DNA of 64,000 nt from Larus michahellis (lineage: Eukaryota > Chordata > Aves > Charadriiformes > Laridae): positions 25,089,446 through 25,153,445 of the forward strand of contig NC_133899.1 of the NCBI RefSeq assembly GCF_964199755.1, read 5' to 3'. The translations under genes were made by a program, and so were the position numbers. Positions within the stretch are counted from its first letter, which is position 1. Each line of letters opens with the position of its first letter. This document shows positions 53,351-64,000 of the stretch, piece by piece. The notes under the pieces were generated by a model. It saw nothing but the letters and a program-made list of their open reading frames with translations. It was not told the DNA's origin and ran no database searches.

Positions 53351-53879
53351 CGGCTTGGCCGGGCGGTGCGTGCGTGGGGGGCCGGGGCCGCGGCGGAGCC
53401 GGGGAGGAGCGCGGGGCCGCGGTGGGAGGAGGCGGCGGCGGCTCTCCCTCTGCGGCGGGACAAAGGGCTGTGGGCGCGCAGGTAGGAGCCGGCCCGGCCT
53501 TGCTGCGGGCCTGGCTGCGGGCGGGCCGGCGGCTGCCCCGGCCGGCGGCGGGCGGGCCGCGGCGCCTCCTCAGCGCCGGCGGGACGGGACCTCCCTCCCC
53601 ACAGCGCTCGGGGCCGTTGCTCCCCGCCGGGTTCGTCCTTTCCCCGTTGCCCCGGGCGCTGCCCACCGCCGCCGGGCCGCCAACTGCCGTGGCAACCGCC
53701 GGCTACCCGCCTTTGTCTCGGCGGCCGCGGCCCGGAGGCCGCCCCGGGAGCTACCCCCCCTCAGCAGGCGCTTTCCGCCGCAGGAGCCATGGGCCGGCTG
53801 CCGCGTTAGGAGCATCCCCGGCCGGCGGGGCGAGGAGGAAAGCGGCCGCTGCTGCCCTTCCCTCGGCGGGTGGCCGGAG

Positions 53880-53987
53880 ATGGAGCCGGCGGCGCGGCCG
53901 AGCGGGGATATCCTGAGGCGGAACCCGCAGCAGGACTACGAGCTGATCCAGCGGGTGGGCAGCGGCACCTACGGCGATGTCTACAAG
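53880..53987 (+). CDS. MAP4K5: MAP4K5 first coding exon (5' end of the gene; rest outside the window)
   Basis: MAP4K5 (KHS/GCKR) is a STE20-family kinase of the GCK-I group. It acts in cytosolic stress signalling to JNK and, with other MAP4Ks, can act on LATS kinases. The exon encodes 36 residues: a short variable N-terminus (MEPAARPSG), then DILRRNPQQDYELIQRVGSG and TYGDVYK, the start of the kinase domain with the glycine-rich loop GSGTYGDV. Only the first few residues and one Ile/Val differ from human as I recall. The ATG has G at -3 and G at +4. The donor is GTGAGC at 53988, phase 0. The next exon, which should open with ARNVHTGEL-like codons, was not found up to 64000. Upstream in-frame sequence is open but not conserved. 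Confidence 0.94.
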
Positions 53988-54487
53988 GTGAGCGCCGCTC
54001 CGGGGGTCCCCTCACGGCGGGGCCGGGCTCGGGGCGACAAGGGACGGGCTGGGAGACGGTGGTTCTTGCAAACCTGGGGGCAGCCCTGGCAAGGCGTGAG
54101 GTTCCCCTCCCCGTCTAACACTTCTATTTAAAATGAATTGGCTTGCAGTGTGGGCGAAGGGGCCGTTTTACCAGTCCCCTCACTGATTTCTTAGAGGTTT
54201 GAACTGGTGAATGATACTTCCCGTGTTACTGCTGGAGAAGGCAGAGGATGTTTGTTTGATGTACCTGTTTCCAGAACGCATCAGTTAAAGCACCTGATTA
54301 AAAGGGTGCAAGTTTATCCGTGAGGTTAATAATAGCTTGCAAAAGGCAGAAGCAGATTAAAGCTCTTCAGAAGCTGGAACGGAGTTACAGCTCGCGGTAC
54401 AGTTAGTGCTGCAAGTCCGGTAGATGCTCTTGAAACGGTGCTCACATCACCAGAGCCACGGCCATGGGAAATGGGATGGTATGAGCA

Positions 54488-54600
54488 TGGAATCATAGAA
54501 TCGTTTAGGTTGGAAAAGACCTTTAAGATCATCGAGTCCAGCCATCAACTTAGCTCTGCCAAGTCCACCACTAAACCGTGTCCCTCAGCACCGCAGGCAT
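54488..54600 (-). mobile_element. CR1-type LINE tail of a second subfamily, minus orientation
   Basis: GGAATCATAGAATCGTTTAG and GGTTGGAAAAGACCTTTAAG then GAGTCCAGCC and CCAAGTCCACCACTAAACC form the tail type seen in another avian CR1 subfamily, distinct from the four copies in the intergenic spacer. Only about 110 bases remain. Confidence 0.8.
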
Positions 54601-57600
54601 AGCGCATTCCTCTCTGTGTGCTTCTCTGGGAGCCCCTTCCCCAAGTGTCAGGGATGCTCAGCAGTTTGAAGGCTTGGGTTGCTTATAAAAGAAGCCTTAA
54701 AGTTTTTGGCTTGTGTTTGGCAATCTGCATTTTCAGCTGCATGGGAAGAGTGGCTGTGATATTTTACTTTGTAATGCTGTTGTGTTTAAAATAGACCTGA
54801 CGCAGCCAACCTTACAAGAAAAGGTGTGTTACTCTGCCACATGAAAGGCGGCAGTAATTGCTCAGGCTGGGGGAGGGCTCTTCGCTAATGTTCAAATTGA
54901 AGTTTTGTAGATGGATCCTATTCCCACCACCCCTTTGAAATGGTTACTTATGGCCTGGGGGAGTTATTTTTAAAAGTTTTCTTGGTGCATATTTACTGTC
55001 CTTTTTCTTTTCTTTTTTTTTTTTTTTTTTACCTCTCCTAGAGTGCTGTGCACAGATCACTTCTTTGCTAGGGAATCTAGCGCTAAATCCTTTAAAAGGA
55101 CCTTTCAGGTTTCATAAATCAGGAACTCAACACACCTTGAGCTACTTTGTCTGAGTATGCCTGCATAGTACAGGGAGGGCAGCACAATGAGAAATAACTA
55201 GTTGCATTGCAGAGGAGTATTTTTGTGTCATCCCTTTGCTCTTTGTGGAAAAAGAAATATTCTGCTTCTCGTTATCCTGGTAATTAGCGGAGAGCTGTGC
55301 TGACATGTCATACAGCTTCCGGTTCCGGAGCTGGTTTGAATGCATGGCTCTGCTCTCTGCCATGTAAACATATCCCCTTTAAAAAAAAAAAAAAAACAAC
55401 CAACCTCACAGCCCTGCCCTCCTCCCTCCATTCTTTGGGTTATGAAAAATGTGCCTTCTGTTCCTGAAACCATTTCAGATAGGAATAAACCCAAACCTTC
55501 TCGTAGTGCAACTTGGTGAATTTAAATCAAAGTCTTTGGCAGTCTTTTTAGACATTGTTATGAGTCTAAAGCAAGTATAAAGTTAATGAGTTTAAAGTAG
55601 TTTGAGAGCCTACATTTGTTTCTAGGTCATTGGTTTGCTCTTTGTTTTTATAAAGCCCTGCAACAGGGAGGAACTGTATTGAGGCAATACTGAGTTGGAT
55701 GGCACTGGCTGTTATGACAAATATGCAAAGCAAACTTATTTTTTAAAGTAATTGACATTAATTTTAAAAGTGACTAAGGTAAACCTTTTTTCTTTAAAGG
55801 ACTTAATGTATAAACATTGTGCTTTTATTTTTCTTGGTCCATGGTAAATCTCTTCTTAGCACACATGGCACATCTTGTGCTTGCTGAGGACTGTCAGTAG
55901 TGTTTATAAAATGCATTTCTTAGTGAATATCCAATTGTTGTAACATTGCAGAGCTCGGGCAAGGTTTGCTAGAGAGCGCTCTTAAATTAAAATGGAATTT
56001 TCCTCTCACCTCTTCAAGTGGTTTCTCTGCTCCATCGCTAATAATGAGTCACCAGCGTCTCCAGCACAGTTGTTTTTAGGATGTCTAAATGAGGCAGCCT
56101 TTCTGACTGTGGGAGATCTGCCTCTTCCTCAGATGCTTTTTGGTGGCAGTGGTTCATGCCTCAAATTCTTTTTGGGGCATTTGGTAGCTTTTAGAGTAAT
56201 TGGTTCTTTTTTGGATGTTGAAGGCGGAGGTTAAGCAAATATTTGTGTTCGCTATTAGGTTACAGAAGAATATTTAAGGCCTTTCTAAAAATCTACCCAC
56301 TTTGCTTTTCATTACTACTATGGAAGCTTAAAACTGAAATGTGTTTTCTTAGTGTTTGTGGGGCTTTTTCTCGTCTGTCACATGGCACACAATGGCTGAT
56401 TGTAGGGTTGCTCGTAAGTACTGGATTGTTGATGTTGTTTTAATAATTATTTTTCCCCCAAAGTGCATTTCAGGGTGGGGGAGAAACCATCCATAAATAA
56501 ATGATTCTCTTACCTATTCACAGCATGTCAAAGTAGGTCCAAGTTTGGGTCTACCAGTCTTGGAAGTACAATTTCCATTACAGTCCTAACACATTAGTTG
56601 TCTCATCTGTGTTGGGAAAGCTTTTTTTCTTCTTAACAGAGGATATGACAGTTAAGCCAATTCTATTCTAATTGGAATAATTTATTTCTCAAAGCATCGT
56701 ATCAAGCTATCTTAAATTACTGAGTTTTGAAAGAGGCTGTAATAATGAAGATTGGGTACTCACTGGAACTTAATAATTTGCTGACAGTATGTTGTTTTTT
56801 TTTGTCCCCACTCTCTGTCAACTGGTTAGCATCCTCGGCATTGTATCCCTTAACAATGCCAAAGTGAGGTATACAGGAGTGAGGTTTTAATTTGGCTTTT
56901 CTGGCAAGATTTCTGTTTGCCCTCCTTGTTCATATACATGAAAGTCTCAAAGCAGTATTTTAAAATGATATAGGTTTGTGCATGCATCTGCGGGGTCAAG
57001 CTGAAATAGACATTGGGGGGGGTATGTTAATGCAGAAACATCCAGTTGACCAGTGTCTTAGGGCAGAAAATTCAAAAAGCTGCTAGAAACTGTAAGTGGA
57101 ATGTAATCTCCAGCACTAGGAAGTGGCCCATCAGATCCCATCCCAGGTAAACTCCCATAGCGTGGTTAGATGTTTCCCAGGATGGGTTTTCATGCCAGCG
57201 TGACCTGTCGGTGAACCTGCAGCTTTTCTGTAAGGCCTTGTAGTCTCATTTGTATAAGGCAGTTTTGATACCAAGTTCACATCGTCAGCTGTGTAAGTAT
57301 GTGTTTCTGCAGTCGATGGTATTTTCCGGAAGTACTTGGGATAGTGTAAGACTAGCCTGTTTTGGTTAGCTTGAGCGGTTTGGTTGCATCAGAACATCAA
57401 GTCGTTAGGTGATACGTATTTGTAGATGTCAGTGTCCTGAAGGGACTTAGAAAACAAGTAGTGTATTAGGGTGATAATTTACTTCAGCTGTATCTTACTG
57501 GGATTTCTTGCATGGACTTTTTATTTGAGTATTTATTAATGACTCAAAATAGGTTTGGTGGAGAGGTTTAGGGGAAATAACACCCTGTGTCATGGTGAGA

Positions 57601-59000
57601 GATATGGGGTCACCACCCTTTGCACATAAAAAGGAATTTAAAGCCTACATGTGGGAGTGCTTTCACCATCAGCCTGTTAACTACAGGGGAGCAAAAGACT
57701 TCCCCTCAGTACTACCTCCTCTGTCTCCTTCTCCCCCAGCTGTACAGGGCTTGTGTTTTTTAATGCAAGCGTCCCAAACAGAGTTTTAACTAATCTTCGA
57801 TTTTGGAGAAGGGGAACAAAAGGATGGCTTATGCAGACTGTCTTTTTGAATGCTCTTGTTTGGCAGCTGAGCTGAAAGATCATGTATTTTCTCAGCCCAG
57901 CACCCCCCTGCAGGCTGCCTTTGCGGGATGAATAGCTGGATGTCTGTCCTCACTGTGCAGCGATGATCAAATATGATCTTGTGCAGCAATTCTAAAGCCG
58001 TCTTGTTTGGGATTTTCCAAGCAGGATTGTGAACAGTGCTACAGTAGCTTTCTGTAGAAGTAAGCACAGGGGGAGAGAAATGTACCAAATTAATAGCAGA
58101 AACTATCTGTAAACAAGAAATGGATTTTTATTAAATATCATGGAAATGACATTCCTTCTTGAGTCACCTGCTCAGTCTTTCTTATTCTCTTTGGATTTTT
58201 TATCATCTTCTGTACCAGGTAAAGGCATTAACTTAGAAGAAACCTGTACTGGTTTGACACTGATCACTGCTGCAGGAGAATAGTGAGCAATGAAATTGGA
58301 TCGTGGCAGACAGACTCTGTTACTCAAATATGGTTTTAAAAAAATTTTTTTTTTTTTTTAAAGGTTGCCATAAAAGTGGGACTCTGTCCAGCTTGAGTCA
58401 GGTTTCAGCCGTGCATGTGTGGCCAGTGCCTTGTTCTCAGAGCTCTGGAGTAGAATTCCTGGTGCAGTCAAAAGCCGTTGAGAACCTGCATTTGATATTT
58501 GGAAAATAATTCTTAACGTCAGTCTTAATTTCGCAGATCATGAGAATTTACTGGTTAAAGCATTCAACTACTTAAAGTCAACAGGTTAAGAATGGAGTAT
58601 TGAGGCTTTGTTTTAATACCAGACGGAGTACAATTATGGCTATGACAGTTTTTAATCACGTACTCTCAACTTCATACAAATATGTTTTGGCAGCTGCACG
58701 CCAATTGGATTGGCCATCCCTGATTCAGCACTTCTGTCCCTGGTGAATATACGTTGCTTACGCATATAAATTACCATAAAACATCTGCCACATTGGGGGA
58801 TTCCACTCTTCCTCTCCAGATCAAAGCCTTCTGGTTAGAAGTGTTTGCTGTAGCCATGCCTGAACTCTGCGTACTCTTGGTTTTCCATACGAAGGGTGTT
58901 TAGAATGGCATCGAACCAGCGCTGTTGAGCTTCTTCTTGTTGCTGTTGAGTTTCTCTTCTGGGAAATTGCACGCTTTTCTTGAAGGATGCAGTCAGTAGG

Positions 59001-59022
59001 ATATATATATATATATATATAT
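59001..59022. repeat. (AT)11 microsatellite
   Basis: About eleven uninterrupted AT units in MAP4K5 intron 1. Confidence 0.95.
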
Positions 59023-62000
59023 TTATTTCTGAGAACTAAGATACTCAGCGGCTTATTGACACTTTCTGTTAGGATATTCAGGAGTTGGGGGGAAGCCCTT
59101 GCTTTTCCATTTGTAATCTTTTTTTTCTTATTAAGCGTTTGGTCTTTGTCGCAGAACATTCAAAGCTGTTTGGCATTAAATATTACCTCCTTTGCTCATG
59201 TTTTCTGTTAATGGTAGGTTATGTGGTGGGAATAGAATGTTTCTCCCTATGTCTGCTTCTCCCTGTCACTTACTTTCACAAGCAGGTAGTCTCTGAAATC
59301 TTAAAAATAAAGTCTGATTTCTTTTCCAGCTCTTTTGAAGAGAGTTGTCCTCCTGGATTAGGTCCTCGGAGGAGCCCAAGAAAAGAGTGGTAGCAACTTC
59401 TCAGTGTGCTGCCATCAGCAAATACCAAGGCTGGAGCCAGGGTCTCTTAAGCCAAGGAGGAACCAAGAGCCTGTTGAGTTTAATGTCCTATTGGTACCAG
59501 CCTTGTCTCTGACATAGTCCTCAGCTGTGGTATACTGTCTAGTACTCGTCCTTCAGGAGACATTCTGCTGGGTAGATGGTTTTGTTATTTCTCATTTATC
59601 TGTGGTACAATCAGTGAGGGAGGCTGAGGCATCCTGCAGACTTGCACAGGAAGGAGTTAACCAGAGCGTGTTCTTTTGTTCCCTGCATGTTACACACGTT
59701 TTTGGAGACCAGTCTCTAACACGAGAGGTGCTTTACATGAGCCATGTCTTTTCTGCCTTCCACCCCAGAGTTCTGTTTCAACGCGAGATATCCATTCAGA
59801 GGAGTGGATAGTGCAGTTTGTGCATCCCCTTTGAAACACACACACCAGCCACCCCCCCAGCAGCAGAGGAAATCTCTGAGAAGGAAGAACAGATCGAAGA
59901 TCAGAACATTTGCATACCGGTATCTACTTCATCTTTGTCACCAGAAGATGCAGTGATCATTTTCATTTCCAATGCATTTGTGTAACGTTGAACGCGTCCA
60001 AGATTTATAGCATGAGGTGCCTGAGTGATTCCCAGTTCCATCAGCTGAGGTGCATGGTAGAAGTGCGCATATCATCCACGTCAGAGAGAATAGCTCTTCC
60101 TGTTAGCAAGGCCGTAACTGAGTTGGCCAGCTTATTTTGCTGACACCAGCAACTGTCCATCCGCTCTGCAGCTGCAAAAACAAATATGCTTGCTACCTTT
60201 ATTTGTGTTTGGCACCTGGCTTCTGGGTTACGGCTGGAAATGGCAGCATCAACCCAAGGTGATTCCATTTGAGAACAATGCAAAATGGGTAGGTCTCCAT
60301 ATTCGTAAAAGTTGTCCTTCAACTCCAGGCAACCCCGATGACTTGCAATTTAGATTGCCAAGACCACCTTCTCATACTTGGCCATTTGTTAGGATTTCAG
60401 ATTTTATATTTCTTGAAGAAGTTGGAATAGTTCTTCCCTGATTTCTGAAGGCTTCCTAGCAATAAGAGCACTTGGCAAGGTTTGGTGGATGCAGCAACCT
60501 CTGATTTGTGCTTTATGGCAATTTTGGAGTTCCTGAGTGCATTCTGGGATTCTAATAAAAAGTCCATGAGAATGGCAGGGTATTTTGTTCAAGATTTTGC
60601 GTTTGTCGTCTACAGAAACAGATGCTACCTTGCTTTTAATGGGAGTAGGTAAATAAGGTAGACCTGACGCTGGCAGTAGTTGAAAAATAGCAGAAGACAC
60701 TTTATTCCACCAGACCTTCCCCAAATCTCCTTGCCAAGTATACCTATGGAAGAGACATGCCAGAGATCGTTTATCTGAACTTACCATTTGGCCTCACCAA
60801 TTAGAGTAATCTTTCTGACGGGTTAACTCAATCTGAATAATTATAATGAAGGGGTTTTGATATTATGTACCACCACGTTTTTCTCCAGGCTGTGGTTTGC
60901 TGGACAGGAGAGCATGTTTACACAGGCAGCACCAGACAGCATTATTTGTCGTGCATCTCCCACCCCCTTTCCCTTTTCTCATTTAGGGAATCTGTTCAAG
61001 AGTGGCTTGGCTGAAAAATTGGATATGGTTTGAGCAGACGCTGGTCAGTACATCAAGAGCAGGCAGTAAAAAATCTGAAATTTGTTGGAAAAGAGGGAGA
61101 ATAAGAAGTGCCAAGGCTTTTGTTCCAAAGCCTTAGCCTCTTCCAGTACTTTTCCCTAGTCTGCTGTCCTGTGCATTGCTATATGTGTTTCTGCTGACTT
61201 CTCTGCTCCTGAAGATAGTGAAAAGATCCTGCAAGATGCAGTCAGGGATATCCCTCCAAGCTTTGAGCTGACCCGCAGTCCTGGTGGCCAGAACTGCTGC
61301 ATTTACTGAACTTTAATGCCATATTTGATATCTTGGCATGTTGGCGTTACTCTTCTCCCAAGTCTTATTTTTGTGTCTTCTGCATGAATATGGTGTGTAG
61401 AAGGTTCGTGTTTTCATAGAGATGAGGAAGATTTGACTGGGCATGTCCAGAAAGCTGAATGAAACATATTTTCAGGTTAGTGTGAACAGCTGGATTTATA
61501 GCCCATTGAAATGTGAGTTTTGAGACGGTCCAGAAAGGCAAGTGCTGTTTCTCTTCAGAGAGTGAAGAGGTCATTGCAGGGGGATTCTGTGAGTTTATTG
61601 GTAAGAAATTGGTCTTGAGCTTTCTTTATGTAGCTCTTTCCTGGGCAGCAATAAAGGCATCATTTCTTCTTACGTTTAATGTGATGGTCCACCCCAAGAA
61701 GCTGTATTCTTGTTTTTTTTAGCAGCTGTGTGTATGGCTGTTTGCTGATCATTGCTATTGAAGCAATATAGAGTTGTGTTACATTTGCCTTAACTTGCTG
61801 TTTAATGTACAGACATGCAAGATAATAGTTGAATTATAATTATCAGACTACCAAAAATGTTTGGGAGATTTAGTCATTAATCTTAAGGGAAGATAAGGGG
61901 TAAAGTCTCTTGCACAGGCACGGAAATGTAAACATGGTTGGTAGAAAGAATAAAGGTGGGGCCATACCATCTTTTATAGATGTACTTTGACTTGATAAAA

Positions 62001-62740
62001 CTTAAAGAATTAAAATTTGACAGGAAGCAATGCCTGATGACTGTTCACTGCTCTTCAGTGATTCACAGCTTTGAGTATTTGTGTTATATTTACGAGGAGT
62101 TTAAAAACAGCAGCTGAAATTGCTTTTGATGCCCTCGGTCCACAGTGGGGTAAGGGAGAGTATTTGATGTATTCCTTGCAGGTGTTCACATTTGTATTGT
62201 CTGTCAGAGGGGAGCTGTTAATTTAAATATAATGATTGATTCCTTTAAACGGCTGAGATCTCTTTTCATTTACAACTGGTTTTGTGAAAGAAGCGTTGCC
62301 ATTTTAAATGCCCCCTGCCTCGATACGAGGATTTCTTCTGCAGGGGAGGACATTGTCGGTAGGACATGTGGCAGGAAGGAACCGCGCTGGCTCAGCTGTG
62401 TGGGCATCGCTTGTGTAGCCTTAGCAGCTACCGAGGGGCAAGCGTTTCTGAGGCTGGACGGCATTTATCTGCGTGGTCAAAATACCTTCTCCCGCATGAT
62501 ATTTAGGAGGTGTCTGGGTCAGTATTTGGACAGGATAAGCATTTTCTGATAGCGCTGTTTCCTTTTGTCAGGCGTGTCTCTGTTTAAATTTAAAGCGCTG
62601 CTTGAGTTCTGAGCCCCTGCTTCTTGGTTAATTGTGAAGAGGCAAGAGTAGCTTTTTGATTAACATAGTGCCTTTAAAACTTTGCCAAACAGTTCCTGTC
62701 TAGAGAGTTTGTTTTTAAATTTGGCTCATGATATCAAACT

Positions 62741-62767
62741 CGGCGGGGGGGGGTGGGGGGGTGGGGC
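62741..62767 (+). repeat. G-rich run (possible G-quadruplex) in MAP4K5 intron 1
   Basis: G runs of eight, six or seven and four, split by single T or C, on the sense strand of MAP4K5. Confidence 0.85.
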
Positions 62768-63502
62768 GTGTGTGCAGCGTGGAACAAAGGGACTTAGGAG
62801 GGTGGGTAGGGAGATCTTGAGAACATTTTATGATCTGCCATCTCTTCAGCAGTCACAACCGACCGCCTGTTTAGGATACAAGAATGTAAATTTTTCCTTT
62901 TTCTCATTCTGTGGGTGTTGAGGTTTGTCTAAATCCTGCAGTGGGATGCCTTGAGCATGGACTGACTGTGCTGGCTTGAGCAGCAGTCAGGTCCTGTAGG
63001 GGTGGAGGAGGAGGACAGGCAGGCTGTGGCTTTTCTCCATGGAAGTATGATATGATGAAATTCTGTAAGAGGTGAAGCAGGTGTTGCCTCTGTTTCTCGG
63101 AGCCTTGGTGCTTCAGGCAGTGTGTGGAAAGTGAGATACAGCCTTCCAACCAGGCAGCAGCGCTGGGTTTGCCCTGAGAGGCGTGGTGCCAGGCTATTTC
63201 CCTTATCAGCTTTATTTGAGGTCTCTGGACGTTGAGTTCATTCGACGTTACAGCCTTGGCCCTCCTACTCTCTCATGGTTTCTGCTTTCATTACTTCATC
63301 CCTGCATATCGTTTTCTTTAGCTACAGGAAGCATTCCGAAGCTTGAAGTGGAATTTGCACGTGATCCCTGTGCGGTTGCCCTTTGGTTATGTGAATTCAG
63401 TCTCTGCTGTTTGTGTGCAGGGAAGGGCAATGATGGGATCTTAATCTTCCTGCAGGTGGAATATACTTGCAGAGACCTTATTGTACATGTAATATGTACT
63501 GC

Positions 63503-63562
63503 TTAGGGTTTCTACAGCTTAGGGTGGAAGCTTAGGGTGACCCTAAGTGTGACAGCTTAGGG
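63503..63562. repeat. TTAGGG-rich patch with a short palindrome
   Basis: TTAGGG at 63503, 63519, 63532 and 63557, plus CCCTAA at 63541. The context GCTTAGGGTTTCTAC occurs twice (63501 and 63555). CTTAGGGTGACCCTAAG at 63531-63547 is a perfect palindrome around its central G. Confidence 0.9.
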
Positions 63563-64000
63563 TTTCTACTGAAGGATGTGGCTAGAATCTATTTTGATTT
63601 ACAGGACTACTTTTGCATTCCTTTCCTGGATTTTGGCTGCTGTCTTACATCAGAAAAAAAACCCCACAGGTCAGTGTTTTACTTCTGGAAGATCCTATCA
63701 CTTGCTCCTTTCTGCTAAGTGGGTGTGCAGATCATCAAACCTCCCAATATAGCAGTTCTTAGGACAACCGGGATGCTGAGGACTGAATGCATGGGGCAAC
63801 TGAATTAGCCCTCAGGTGTTATAAATTCATGCTAAGAGGAAATCTTGTATATGTTAAGGAAATCTTGTCCATGTTATCCTCAACAGAGGAATAAGAGAAG
63901 ATGGAAGATGTTTTCTAGTATATTAAAATCAAAAAGAAAAAAACCCAAACCTGTATCATTAAAATGTCAGTTAAATCATCAGGCCTAATTTACTGTAATG

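Larger units (their letters stand above)
53040..54070 (+). promoter_or_regulatory. MAP4K5: MAP4K5 CpG-island promoter region
   Basis: Very GC-rich, CpG-dense sequence ending just past coding exon 1. The transcription start is not visible. Possible internal splice signals are a donor CGCAG|GTAGGA at 53481/53482 and acceptors ending at 53604 and 53783, so the 5' UTR could be spliced. Long open frames on both strands reflect composition. Confidence 0.7.
53988..64000 (+). other. MAP4K5 intron 1 (partial, at least 10 kb)
   Basis: AT-rich after the island. Contains a CR1-family tail (54488-54600), T and A runs (55001-55030, 55381-55396), an AT microsatellite (59001-59022), an unexplained group of minus-strand open frames (58.8-61.7 kb), a G-rich run (62741-62767) and a TTAGGG-rich patch (63503-63562). 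No coding exon was recognised. Confidence 0.8.

Noticed and set aside
53055-54131. 358-codon plus-strand frame that would extend MAP4K5 upstream
   Set aside because: Similarity to MAP4K5 starts only at the Met at 53880, and sequence after 53987 is intron.
55001-55080. Strong-looking splice acceptor after a T run, as a candidate MAP4K5 exon 2
   Set aside because: The following sequence does not encode the expected ARNVHTGEL-type kinase residues in any frame and soon meets stops.

Overview
This is an ordinary stretch of a bird nuclear chromosome. Two things point to a bird: several CR1 LINE 3' ends of avian type, and exon sequences that read as close orthologues of three vertebrate neighbours, SAV1, ATL1 and MAP4K5. 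Introns are long, splice sites are GT-AG, and two promoters sit in CpG-rich islands. I see no prokaryotic, plasmid, phage or CRISPR content. The species cannot be fixed from the sequence.

Layout. SAV1 (+ strand, 3' half only) runs from the left edge to about 12.08 kb, with three coding exons at 2299-2569, 3536-3679 and 10847-11048. ATL1 (- strand, complete coding sequence) runs from the start codon at 43509 down to the stop at 13014. I could place all 14 coding exons. They join in frame to 1677 nt, or 558 residues plus stop, and include a 15-nt microexon at 15205-15219. SAV1 and ATL1 are tail to tail, with their likely polyadenylation sites about 0.27 kb apart. MAP4K5 (+ strand) begins at 53880 in a second CpG island. 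Only its first coding exon (36 codons) is in the window, and the rest to 64000 is intron 1. ATL1 and MAP4K5 are head to head, with start codons about 10.4 kb apart. The order and orientation match, from memory, the SAV1-ATL1-MAP4K5 block on human 14q22.

The three genes do not form one pathway. SAV1 is the Hippo-pathway scaffold for MST1/2 kinases. ATL1 (atlastin-1) is the ER membrane-fusion GTPase mutated in spastic paraplegia SPG3A. MAP4K5 is a germinal-centre-kinase-like STE20 kinase. MAP4K kinases can act in parallel to MST1/2 on LATS, so SAV1 and MAP4K5 share a broad signalling theme, but the sequence gives no reason to treat the cluster as a functional unit.

The remainder is intronic or intergenic DNA with six clear CR1 fragments, some possible older repeat relics, and short tandem repeats. 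The points most worth a second look are the ATL1 microexon with its neural-type acceptor, the GC-rich pentanucleotide repeats in both divergent promoters, and a group of unidentified minus-strand open frames in MAP4K5 intron 1. I did not find an undescribed system.
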